Below, in pieces: positions 55,200 to 62,663 of a stretch of 64,000 bases of DNA; within the stretch, counting starts at the first letter, position 1, and each line of letters opens with the position of its first letter. The position numbers were made by a program, and so were the translations under genes. The notes below the pieces were generated by a model. The model worked only from the letters and a program-made list of their open reading frames with translations, made no database searches and was not told where the DNA came from. Source of the DNA: an uncultured Christensenella sp. (lineage in GTDB: Bacteria; Bacillota; Clostridia; Christensenellales; UBA3700); assembly GCA_910576875.1 (NCBI GenBank), contig CAJTKI010000001.1, positions 1 to 64,000 on the forward strand. Reading direction: 5' to 3'.

Positions 55200-55508
55200 T
55201 TACAAATACGATATGTACAAAACCATACCGTCTTTGGTCAAGATTTGAAAATTTTTATAATAAGACCACAGCAAGAAACCGCCTTTATCCACTTGTTCAT
55301 ACAGATACATTTTTATGGTTTCGTCGATTTGCTCGATTTTTTTGGGTTTTCCCAATATCCCAAGCATTTCCGATTCGGACATTCCTCTATGAATACGGTT
55401 CAATTGCGCAGGCGGTTTTTTGCTAAAATGCACTGCAGGGACAATTATTATAACCATTACAACCGTCACGGCAGCCATGCCGATAAACAAATATAATATC
55501 CAATCCAT
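55200..55508 (-). CDS. Small membrane protein with SmpA/BamE-like domain
   Basis: 102 residues. One membrane helix (about 3-26) is followed by RIHRGMSESEMLGILGKPKKIEQI, the SmpA/OmlA-like helical hairpin, and strands ending MVLYISYL. In Gram-positives such small proteins are found as uncharacterised envelope proteins. AGAGGTG lies 6 nt before the ATG at 55508. Longer in-frame sequence upstream lacks a start signal. Confidence 0.75.
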   Translation of the reverse strand: MDWILYLFIGMAAVTVVMVIIIVPAVHFSKKPPAQLNRIHRGMSESEMLGILGKPKKIEQIDETIKMYLYEQVDKGGFLLWSYYKNFQILTKDGMVLYISYL

Positions 55509-55805
55509 AAAAGGCACCTCTTTATATACATTATCGCTTATTATCAAATATCGCAATAAATATGTCCTAAAAATAACTATTCGGCACCGTTGCGGAAGTC
55601 GGAACAAACCGGCGCGCCGTTGCGGGCGCGCACACGCCCGCCACAAATAAAAACAAACATAAGCCGATATCCACGCCGAAAAACCAATCATCTCGCGCAG
55701 GCTTTTCGCGAAATCGAATTGTATGATTATCGAATCGCGTCGAATGAAAAAAGCGCACAAACTGCTATGTTCAAACGCATTCCATCTCGGCGAAACGAGA
55801 AAAAG
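55509..55805. other. Gene-free interval upstream of the SmpA-like gene
   Basis: About 300 bp. A possible minus-strand promoter (TTGCGA-17-TAATGT) lies near 55520-55560. Nothing else can be supported. Confidence 0.3.
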
Positions 55806-55838
55806 AAATACGCACGCCTTACAAAAGCGTGCGTATTT
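55801..55838 (-). terminator. Terminator of tRNA-Ala
   Basis: A 12-bp stem (AAATACGCACGC with its complement, 55838-55806), then CTTTT on the minus strand. Confidence 0.88.
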
Positions 55839-55846
55839 CCCTGTTG

Positions 55847-55922
55847 TGGTGGAGACAAGGGGAGTCGAACCCCTGACCTATGCGTTGCGAACGCATCGCT
55901 CTACCAACTGAGCCATGCCCCC
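55847..55922 (-). tRNA. tRNA-Ala, anticodon CGC
   Basis: 76 nt including an encoded CCA. The cloverleaf is complete: acceptor GGGGGCA/TGTCTCC with the G3-U70 pair that marks tRNA-Ala, anticodon arm ATGCG-TTCGCAA-CGCAT, and a normal T arm with GGTTCGACTCC. Anticodon CGC reads GCG, a common alanine codon in these genes. Confidence 0.97.
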
Positions 55923-55974
55923 ATCTGCGCGCGTCGCAGATCCTGTACGATCCGCTCGACTTGCGTGTGATCTT

Positions 55975-56003
55975 ATTATAATATCGCCGCAAAAAAAATG
56001 CAA
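55975..56003 (-). promoter_or_regulatory. Promoter of tRNA-Ala
   Basis: TTGCAT (56003-55998), a 17-bp spacer and TATAAT (55980-55975). The tRNA 5' end lies about 50 nt downstream, so a leader must be trimmed. Confidence 0.6.
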
Positions 56004-56021
56004 CGGATTTTCTGCAAAATA

Positions 56022-56051
56022 AATAAAAAGCGCGCCGACATGCGGCGCGCC
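56022..56051 (-). terminator. Terminator of the aspartokinase gene
   Basis: Minus-strand stem GCGCGCCG/CGGCGCGC (56050-56030) with a 5-nt loop, followed by TTTTTATTT. Confidence 0.88.
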
Positions 56052-56068
56052 GTGCTTTCTGAGACGAA

Positions 56069-57388
56069 TCATCCCTTAAACGCGCGATAAATCGCATCGA
56101 TCGCACGCTCGTAATCGGTCGTCGATACGCCGACGATGATATTGAGTTCGCTCGATCCCTGATCGATCATGCGGATATTGATATTGGCTTGCGCGAGCGC
56201 GCCGCACAATTTCGCCGCCGTACCGGGATGGAAGGACATGCCGTGTCCGACCGTCGCGATCAACGAAATGCCCTGTTTGATCTCGATATGATCGGGCGCA
56301 ACCGTCTTGCGGATGCGATCGAGCAAGACTTCTTCTTTGCCCGCGAGTTCGTTATCGGCGACGACGATGCTGAGCGTATCGATGCCGCTGGGCATGTGCT
56401 CGAACGAAATGTTGTAATACTCGAACACGGACATGACGCGACGCGCAAAGCCGAGTTCGGAATTCATCATGGATTTTTCGATAAAGACGATGCTGTATCC
56501 CTTTTTGCCCGCGACGCCGGTAATGATGTCCTCGTGCACGCAATCCGCGGGTACTTCCGCGACGATCATCGTGCCGCGATCGGCAGGCGCAAACGTATTG
56601 CGGATATTGATCGGGATATTGCTCGTACGCACCGGAAAGATCGATTCGGGATGCAGGACGTTGGCGCCCATGTACGACAATTCGCGCAATTCGCGGTACG
56701 ACAGCATCGCGATCGGCGCGGGATTGGGAACGATCCGCGGATCCGCGGTCATAAAGCCGCTGACATCCGTCCAGTTTTCGTACAGCGACGCGCGCACGGC
56801 GCGCGCGATTACGGCGCCGGTAATATCCGAGCCGCCGCGGCTGAACGTATGCACGTTGCCCATCGCGTCCGCTCCGAAAAATCCGGGAATCACCGCTTGT
56901 TTGTGTTGTTTAAGCACGGCGCCGACGCGTTCGTTGGTCTCTTCCGCAAGAAACGCGCCTTCTTCGTCAAACAGCACGATGTTTTTGGCGTCGACAAACG
57001 GCATGCCCAATCTGCATGCCGCGATCTTCGCGCTCAGATATTCTCCGCGCGACGCGCAAAACTCCGCAGAGCGGAATTTGACCATATCCTGTTCGACGCG
57101 ATCGAGTTCGGCGCAAATATCCATATCCAGCCCCAGATCGCTGACGATGCCGCAAAAGCGCTCGCGAATCTTGGCGAAAGTAGCCTTGCATTCCCCGTTG
57201 ATTTCCAAATCGTGATAGCAAGCATACAACAAGTCGGTGACTTTATGATCCTGCGAGAACCGCTTGCCCGGCGCCGAAACGACGACGTAGCGACGCGACG
57301 GATCGGATTCGATGATTTTGGCGACCTGATTGATGGCCTTGGCGTCCGCCATGGACGTTCCGCCGAATTTGACTACTTTCAATTCCAT
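56069..57388 (-). CDS. Aspartate kinase (monofunctional, two ACT domains)
   Basis: 439 residues. KVVKFGGTSMAD at the start, the long AK-III-type N-terminal layout, FSRGGSDITGAVIARAV and two C-terminal ACT domains (about 300-439) define it. It phosphorylates aspartate for the lysine, threonine and methionine pathways and is probably feedback-regulated through the ACT domains. The ATG at 57388 has AAGGA 7 nt upstream. It follows the DUF1015 gene by 78 bp in the same direction. Isoenzyme type (Lys- or Thr-sensitive) cannot be told. Confidence 0.94.
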   Translation of the reverse strand: MELKVVKFGGTSMADAKAINQVAKIIESDPSRRYVVVSAPGKRFSQDHKVTDLLYACYHDLEINGECKATFAKIRERFCGIVSDLGLDMDICAELDRVEQDMVKFRSAEFCASRGEYLSAKIAACRLGMPFVDAKNIVLFDEEGAFLAEETNERVGAVLKQHKQAVIPGFFGADAMGNVHTFSRGGSDITGAVIARAVRASLYENWTDVSGFMTADPRIVPNPAPIAMLSYRELRELSYMGANVLHPESIFPVRTSNIPINIRNTFAPADRGTMIVAEVPADCVHEDIITGVAGKKGYSIVFIEKSMMNSELGFARRVMSVFEYYNISFEHMPSGIDTLSIVVADNELAGKEEVLLDRIRKTVAPDHIEIKQGISLIATVGHGMSFHPGTAAKLCGALAQANINIRMIDQGSSELNIIVGVSTTDYERAIDAIYRAFKG

Positions 57389-57466
57389 AAAGGATTCCTT
57401 CTCGTACTTTATGTTCCCCATTTTACGCGTTTTGACGCATAATCGCAAACGATTTGGAACAAATTT

Positions 57467-58699
57467 TTACCATTTGATCTTTTTGGCTTCGTAATAATAG
57501 CGTTTGTCTTCGGCGTTGCCCATCGAAAAGGATTTTCTCGGCAAAACGCCGCGACGGCGCACATAATCGAACAATGAATTTTTGTCGATCGTCGGCATAA
57601 AGATCGCAATCGCGTCTTTCTCGCGCGCGACTTCGAGCAAATTGTCTTCGCCGTGGATATAATCGACCGCGATCTCCCGATGCGCGCGGCAATAATCGTC
57701 GATCGCCTTTTGCAAATCCGCGATCGCGTCGCTCGGAGACGAGGACGCCTGTACGGTAAACTCTTCCGCGCGCCACACCAGACGCACCGAACTGTCGCCG
57801 CTCATACGCGTGCGCAGCCAATCGATGAATTCGCGATCGGCGCCCATCACGACGCGGTGAATGGGTTGGAAGACAAGCGACGTATCGTGCAAATTGACGA
57901 GTTCGCACAGCGCGTAACGCGCCGGATGCCGCTGTTGTTCCGCGGCGGAAAGCGCGGTCTTGATTTGATTCCAGCATTCTTTGGCGGAAGCCAGCGAATG
58001 ATTGCCGTCGCCGACCGCAAACAATACCGGACGTTCCGCGTCGCCGTATTTGGCGCGCAACACTTGCGGATCGAGCAAGCGCACGACCGCCGCCTTGATC
58101 CGATCGGGATCGTCCGCGACGTATCCGCAGACGTGTCCGCCGTTCATATTCAGATCAAAATCGTACAGACGTTGCAACGTATCGCGTTTTGCCATCAACG
58201 GACCGAGCACGCTGTCGTCCCGATCGTCCATCAACAACATAATGTGCGGCACTTCGATGCACGCGTTTCTGCGGATCTCGATGCGCGCAGGAATGCGAGA
58301 CACGACCGTCTTTTCGGTCGCGCGGATCAACGCCGCGCTGTCGGGCGTATATTCATACGTTTCCAGATCGATCGCGACCATCAGTCCGATCCGATGTTTG
58401 CCGTCCGACAGCGTCCGATCGACGAGCACGAACTCGCGCAGCGATTCGAACATACCGCCGTTCAGATAACTGCGCATCGTCGCATGGATGTTGGCGATGC
58501 GTTGGGGCGCGTCGTCCTGTTCCAGATATACTTCCGGAAAAATCAAATTCAACGTGCTCGGACTGTCGCCGACAGCCAAGCTCAAATCTTCCCAATAATG
58601 CGGCTGGGACGTAAACTGGTCGCACGCAACGACGCTCCATTTGGATTTGTCAACGTCTTGCGCCGGCACCAAAATGTGCGGGGTTTTGATATAACTCAT
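57467..58699 (-). CDS. DUF1015 family protein
   Basis: 410 residues, standard length. VVACDQFTSQPHYW near the start and FAVGDGNHSLASAKECW in the middle are the typical conserved segments. No membrane part. The biochemical role of this family is not established as far as I know, and its ParB/sulfiredoxin-like core suggests nucleotide-dependent chemistry. Its start overlaps the cdaA stop by ATGA, so it is translationally coupled to cdaA. Confidence 0.88.
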   Translation of the reverse strand: MSYIKTPHILVPAQDVDKSKWSVVACDQFTSQPHYWEDLSLAVGDSPSTLNLIFPEVYLEQDDAPQRIANIHATMRSYLNGGMFESLREFVLVDRTLSDGKHRIGLMVAIDLETYEYTPDSAALIRATEKTVVSRIPARIEIRRNACIEVPHIMLLMDDRDDSVLGPLMAKRDTLQRLYDFDLNMNGGHVCGYVADDPDRIKAAVVRLLDPQVLRAKYGDAERPVLFAVGDGNHSLASAKECWNQIKTALSAAEQQRHPARYALCELVNLHDTSLVFQPIHRVVMGADREFIDWLRTRMSGDSSVRLVWRAEEFTVQASSSPSDAIADLQKAIDDYCRAHREIAVDYIHGEDNLLEVAREKDAIAIFMPTIDKNSLFDYVRRRGVLPRKSFSMGNAEDKRYYYEAKKIKW

Positions 58700-59553
58700 A
58701 AAAACTTCCGATCTCTTTTCTTTTCCGTATTGGTTCTGGCAAGAATACCGTATGCCATTTTAATTTCTTCATAGAGTTTTTCGGGGGTCATGTAACGTTT
58801 GATCTGACCGCCCGACACGACGCTGATAATACCGGTCTCTTCGCTGACGACGATCGCAAACACGTCGCTCTCTTCGGTGATCCCGATCGCCGCGCGGTGG
58901 CGCGTGCCCAGTTCTTTGGCGATGCCGACTTCCTGCGAAAGGGGCAAGAAACACGCCGCGGACAACAACTTATCCGCTTTGATGACGACCGCGCCGTCGT
59001 GGAGCGGACCTTTGGTGCTGAAAATGCTTTCCAGCAATCCCGCCGAAATATTCGCATTGAGCGCGGTGCCGGTATCCAGCAGATGCGGCGGCACGGCGCT
59101 GCGCGCGATGATAATCAACGCGCCGATGTCGTTTTTCGCCATATTTTGACATGCGCGGACGATTTCGTTGGCGCTGTCGGTCAACTTTTCTTCCGTCATA
59201 TCGTATTCTTCTTTGTTGCCCGCGCCGCTGCCGTGCGCCAGTTTGTTGGCGAGCACCTTAAAGTCGGACTGATAGATGACGACGATACAGACCAACAGGA
59301 ACAGATTGACAAAATCCAGCAAATGAATCGTAAATGCAAGAAATCCGTTGCCGATCAACGCGTTGGCGAGATTGCACGCCACGTAAAGCAACATATACGC
59401 CGCCGCAACGATCGCCAGCCGAATGCTGTTGCGCCGTTGGAAAAAAATCATGATAACGATTGCCAGCGCAAGAAAAACGACCAGGTCGATCACCGACCAC
59501 CAACTGAAATTCTGCCAGAATGCCGTCGTATCCGCTGCAAGTGCATACCACAT
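58696..59553 (-). CDS. cdaA: Diadenylate cyclase CdaA
   Basis: 285 residues. Three N-terminal membrane helices (about 20-95) precede a DAC domain with the catalytic motifs LHDGAVVI and GTRHRAAIG. It makes cyclic di-AMP from two ATP at the membrane, controlling potassium and osmolyte balance. GGAGGAG lies about 8 nt before the ATG. The usual partners cdaR and glmM do not follow. A DUF1015 gene does. Confidence 0.94.
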   Translation of the reverse strand: MWYALAADTTAFWQNFSWWSVIDLVVFLALAIVIMIFFQRRNSIRLAIVAAAYMLLYVACNLANALIGNGFLAFTIHLLDFVNLFLLVCIVVIYQSDFKVLANKLAHGSGAGNKEEYDMTEEKLTDSANEIVRACQNMAKNDIGALIIIARSAVPPHLLDTGTALNANISAGLLESIFSTKGPLHDGAVVIKADKLLSAACFLPLSQEVGIAKELGTRHRAAIGITEESDVFAIVVSEETGIISVVSGGQIKRYMTPEKLYEEIKMAYGILARTNTEKKRDRKFL

Positions 59554-59666
59554 ATCGGAAGTCTCCTCCGTTCGTAGGAACGTATTGCTCTATTATATTC
59601 CTATTCTAGCTTGTTTTTGTCGAAAAAGGAAGTGTTTTTCCGTACTTTCCCGATTTTCCGCGCGAT

Positions 59667-61085
59667 TTAACCGAACAAATCGTCCGCATTGCCGCCGTCG
59701 GAGTCGTTTTTCGACCGATCGGCATCCGGATCGTCCGAATCCAGTCCGAATACGTCGATCGGTTTGACCGGTTCGACGGGCGGATGCGCCTGTTGCATGC
59801 GCGTCTGATAGTATTCGCGACGATCCGCGACGCGTTTGCGAATCCAAAAGACGACGCCCAACAACGCGCCGATCACGGCGATTTTGAAGACGACGTCCAT
59901 CGCGAGATTGGTAACGGACGACTGCGCCGTGCGTCCGACTTCCTGCATGCGCGCCGTATCCAACGCCGCCGTCAATTGCTCCGGATAATCGACCAGCGCG
60001 CCGATCAGCAACGCCGTCGCCTGTCCCAACGCAAGCCGCGTCGCCTCGTGACCACCCATGCGCTCGTTCATTTGCAACAGCGTATCGCGTTCGGTATACA
60101 GCACGTTTTCCATCCCCGCGCGCTCCGTACCGACGGGATTGTCGTCGGCTTCCCAGTTGCGACTCGCGACGCTCAGCGTCGGAATACCGGCATCTTGAAA
60201 ATACACGTGATGCCCGATCATGCCGCTATGAAAATACTGCGTTCTGCCGTCCTCGAACAGCGCCGCGCGCACCACGTGTTTGTCCGCCGGCACGTCCTGC
60301 GCCGTATAGCCGTTCGCACGGGCGACCGCGTAGAAATAATTCTGATAATCGGTCTGTTTGTCTCTGCCGTACAGATACAATCGATCGCCGCCGACCGGAT
60401 GATCCAGACTGACGAACATCGCGATCTGCGCGCGCTCTTCCACGGTCAGCGCTTCGTAATAGCGATACGATCCGATATACCCGTACGTTTCCTGTCCCAG
60501 CAATACGAATTCCACGCGATACGGCAACTGTGCGTCTCGAAGCGCCTGCGCGATCGTCAACAGCATCGCGATTTCCGCGGCGGATTGGTAGCTGCCTTCC
60601 ACGCCCGTCGGCTGCGCTTTGTCCGCATACACGTTGTCGTATCCCGCCGCGATCACGATCGTGCCGCGCGGATTTTCACACGGTTTGACAAACGTCACGT
60701 TGTACGACTTGCCGTGCTCGCGATCTTTGTTGGAATCATCGAATTCGTACGAAAACTCGCCCACGCCCGCGACCGGATTGTCCGCGTCGTCCGTCACCGC
60801 TTTGAATCGATCGATCGGCGTATAGCCCATCGCCGACAATTCCGCCGCCGCCCAAAACGCAAATTTTTTATCTCCGTCCGACGCGCCGCCGCTCGTACGA
60901 TCGGCAAAATCCGTCGTCAGACGCTGCATATACGCATATGCTTGCGCGCCGTAACCGTCCGCGTCGCGATCGACGGCTTGCAACTCGAAGGTTTGCGCCT
61001 GCGTGCACGCGCCGAGCGCGGAAAGTACGGCGATACAGACGAGCGCCGCGACAATGCCGATCCGAATCCGGTGTTTGGTTCTCAT
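59667..61085 (-). CDS. M28-like lipoprotein, catalytic site degenerate
   Basis: 472 residues. A lipoprotein signal ends LGAC (Cys27). Residues about 140-370 follow the M28 aminopeptidase fold: TIVIAAGYDNVY, GVEGSYQSAAEIA, FVLLGQETYGYIGS, VSLDHP. The usual zinc ligand His is Gly148, the bridging Asp is Gly164 and the general base Glu is Gln198. Only Glu199 and Asp228 remain, so peptidase activity is unlikely. A second membrane helix (about 395-417) and an acidic cytoplasmic tail follow, giving both a lipid and a transmembrane anchor. AAGGAGG lies before the ATG. It follows a membrane-protein gene by 13 bp. Confidence 0.85.
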   Translation of the reverse strand: MRTKHRIRIGIVAALVCIAVLSALGACTQAQTFELQAVDRDADGYGAQAYAYMQRLTTDFADRTSGGASDGDKKFAFWAAAELSAMGYTPIDRFKAVTDDADNPVAGVGEFSYEFDDSNKDREHGKSYNVTFVKPCENPRGTIVIAAGYDNVYADKAQPTGVEGSYQSAAEIAMLLTIAQALRDAQLPYRVEFVLLGQETYGYIGSYRYYEALTVEERAQIAMFVSLDHPVGGDRLYLYGRDKQTDYQNYFYAVARANGYTAQDVPADKHVVRAALFEDGRTQYFHSGMIGHHVYFQDAGIPTLSVASRNWEADDNPVGTERAGMENVLYTERDTLLQMNERMGGHEATRLALGQATALLIGALVDYPEQLTAALDTARMQEVGRTAQSSVTNLAMDVVFKIAVIGALLGVVFWIRKRVADRREYYQTRMQQAHPPVEPVKPIDVFGLDSDDPDADRSKNDSDGGNADDLFG

Positions 61086-61098
61086 ATCCGCGCCCTCC

Positions 61099-61668
61099 TT
61101 ACGCCAAAATCAAAAACGCCGCCATCGGAAAGACGATAGCGGAAAATACGAAGCAACGCAGATCCTTTTCGACCTTGCGCGCCCACAATGCGTACAATGC
61201 CCCGCACGCCGCGACCGACGTCGCAAACGATACGATCGGCTCGCCGACGTTGGCAAGCAAAGGATAGTAAGCAAACAAGAACGAAAACGCGCCGCGCACC
61301 GCCGCGTATACGGCAAATACCGCCGCGCCCGTCGTCTGCATATACCGTCCGTCCGCCGTCGCGCCGAACATCGCAAGCGCGCGATACACGCCGCGGTACG
61401 TCATCTGCATCGCATAATACCATATCCCGTACAGAATCGCCGCCATCATCAACGGCATCACGTATTGAAACGCGATCGCGATCACGCGCGCGTCGTACTG
61501 CAACAAAATCTGCGTCTGTTCCGCCTGCGCCACCATCCAAAAGGTCGAACGTCCCGTCTGCCACGTCGAAAACCAGATCGCCCCGAACAGCAAAACTCTC
61601 CATACGTTCAGCCATACGCCGGCTTTAATGCGCGGCGGCATCGCCGTCCGCAATACGGTATTCTGCAT
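61099..61668 (-). CDS. Multi-pass membrane protein, function unknown
   Basis: 189 residues with about five hydrophobic segments (VWRVLLFGAIWFSTW, FQYVMPLMMAAILYGIWYY and others). No family recognised. The ATG at 61668 has AAAGGAG 7 nt upstream, overlapping the last codons of holA. Its position between holA and the M28-like lipoprotein suggests the two membrane proteins work together. Confidence 0.75.
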   Translation of the reverse strand: MQNTVLRTAMPPRIKAGVWLNVWRVLLFGAIWFSTWQTGRSTFWMVAQAEQTQILLQYDARVIAIAFQYVMPLMMAAILYGIWYYAMQMTYRGVYRALAMFGATADGRYMQTTGAAVFAVYAAVRGAFSFLFAYYPLLANVGEPIVSFATSVAACGALYALWARKVEKDLRCFVFSAIVFPMAAFLILA

Positions 61669-61670
61669 TG

Positions 61671-62663
61671 CTATGCTCCTTTGCCGACGGTCATGATCTT
61701 TACGAGCGCCAGCTGCAACGCCGTATCCGGCGTGTAAATTCCGTTCTTGAATCCGTACTCCAATTCGTACAGATAATCCACGGTGCTTTTGAGTTTGACG
61801 ATATAGCCCTGTACGCTGCGACGGTTGGTCTGCACGATGCGGCGGTTGACCGCAAGCGCACCCGCGGACAATCCCAGCGTCTTGCACAGCGTCGCGTCGT
61901 CCGCGCCCGACGTCGCGATGTGGAACATGCGTCGATACGCCGCCGTGACCGTCGCCAGAATATACGCCGGCTTTTCGCCGCGTCCGAGCAAAAGATCGGT
62001 CACTTCCAACGCGCGGTCGAACTCTCCGCGCTGCATCGCGTTCGTCAATTCAAAGATCTTCATTTCCGCGTCCGGCGGCGTCAGCCGAGCGACGTCCTGC
62101 TCGTCGATCGACTTGTCGTCAACGCAATATAACATGAGTTTGTCGCACTCGTGCAGACTCTTGCCCAAATCGCACGCGCAGCAGTCCGCCACGTCCCGAA
62201 TCGCTTTGGGCGTCGCGCGGTATCCGCGCGCGGCAAATCGTTTGGACAGTTGCGCGCACAGTTCGTCGCGCGTCATGCGTTCGCAATCTACATGCACGAC
62301 CCACTTGGAAATACAGTCGAACGTCTTGCCGCAATCGCTCAGGATCAGCACGCAATCGTCGTTCGGTTCCTGCGCATACGCGAGCATCGCGCGCTTTTCC
62401 GCTTCGTTCAACGTACGGTTCATGCCGCGCACTTCGACGATGCGGTGCGTCGCGCCGAACGCGACCGTCTGCGCGCCGGACAAGATCTCGTCCACGTTGC
62501 AATCCCCTTCCATGCGCAGATAATTCAATTCCCGCGTCTCTTCCGGCAACGTGCGGATCAGCACGCCCGTCGCAAGATCGCGCAAATATCCGTCCGATCC
62601 GGACAGACTGTAAACGGCGGACAATCCGAGCTTGATTTTTTCCGACAGTTCGATCGCTTTCAT
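61671..62663 (-). CDS. holA: DNA polymerase III subunit delta
   Basis: 330 residues. The AAA+-like clamp-loader delta layout is seen: SLSGSDGYLRD near the start, a lid region around 120-210 (FDCISKWVVHVDCERM, then SLHECDKLMLYC) and the helical collar. It opens the beta clamp during loading. The ATG at 62663 overlaps the comEC stop (ATGA) with GGAG 6 nt upstream. The comEC-holA order is common in Firmicutes. Confidence 0.92.
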   Translation of the reverse strand: MKAIELSEKIKLGLSAVYSLSGSDGYLRDLATGVLIRTLPEETRELNYLRMEGDCNVDEILSGAQTVAFGATHRIVEVRGMNRTLNEAEKRAMLAYAQEPNDDCVLILSDCGKTFDCISKWVVHVDCERMTRDELCAQLSKRFAARGYRATPKAIRDVADCCACDLGKSLHECDKLMLYCVDDKSIDEQDVARLTPPDAEMKIFELTNAMQRGEFDRALEVTDLLLGRGEKPAYILATVTAAYRRMFHIATSGADDATLCKTLGLSAGALAVNRRIVQTNRRSVQGYIVKLKSTVDYLYELEYGFKNGIYTPDTALQLALVKIMTVGKGA

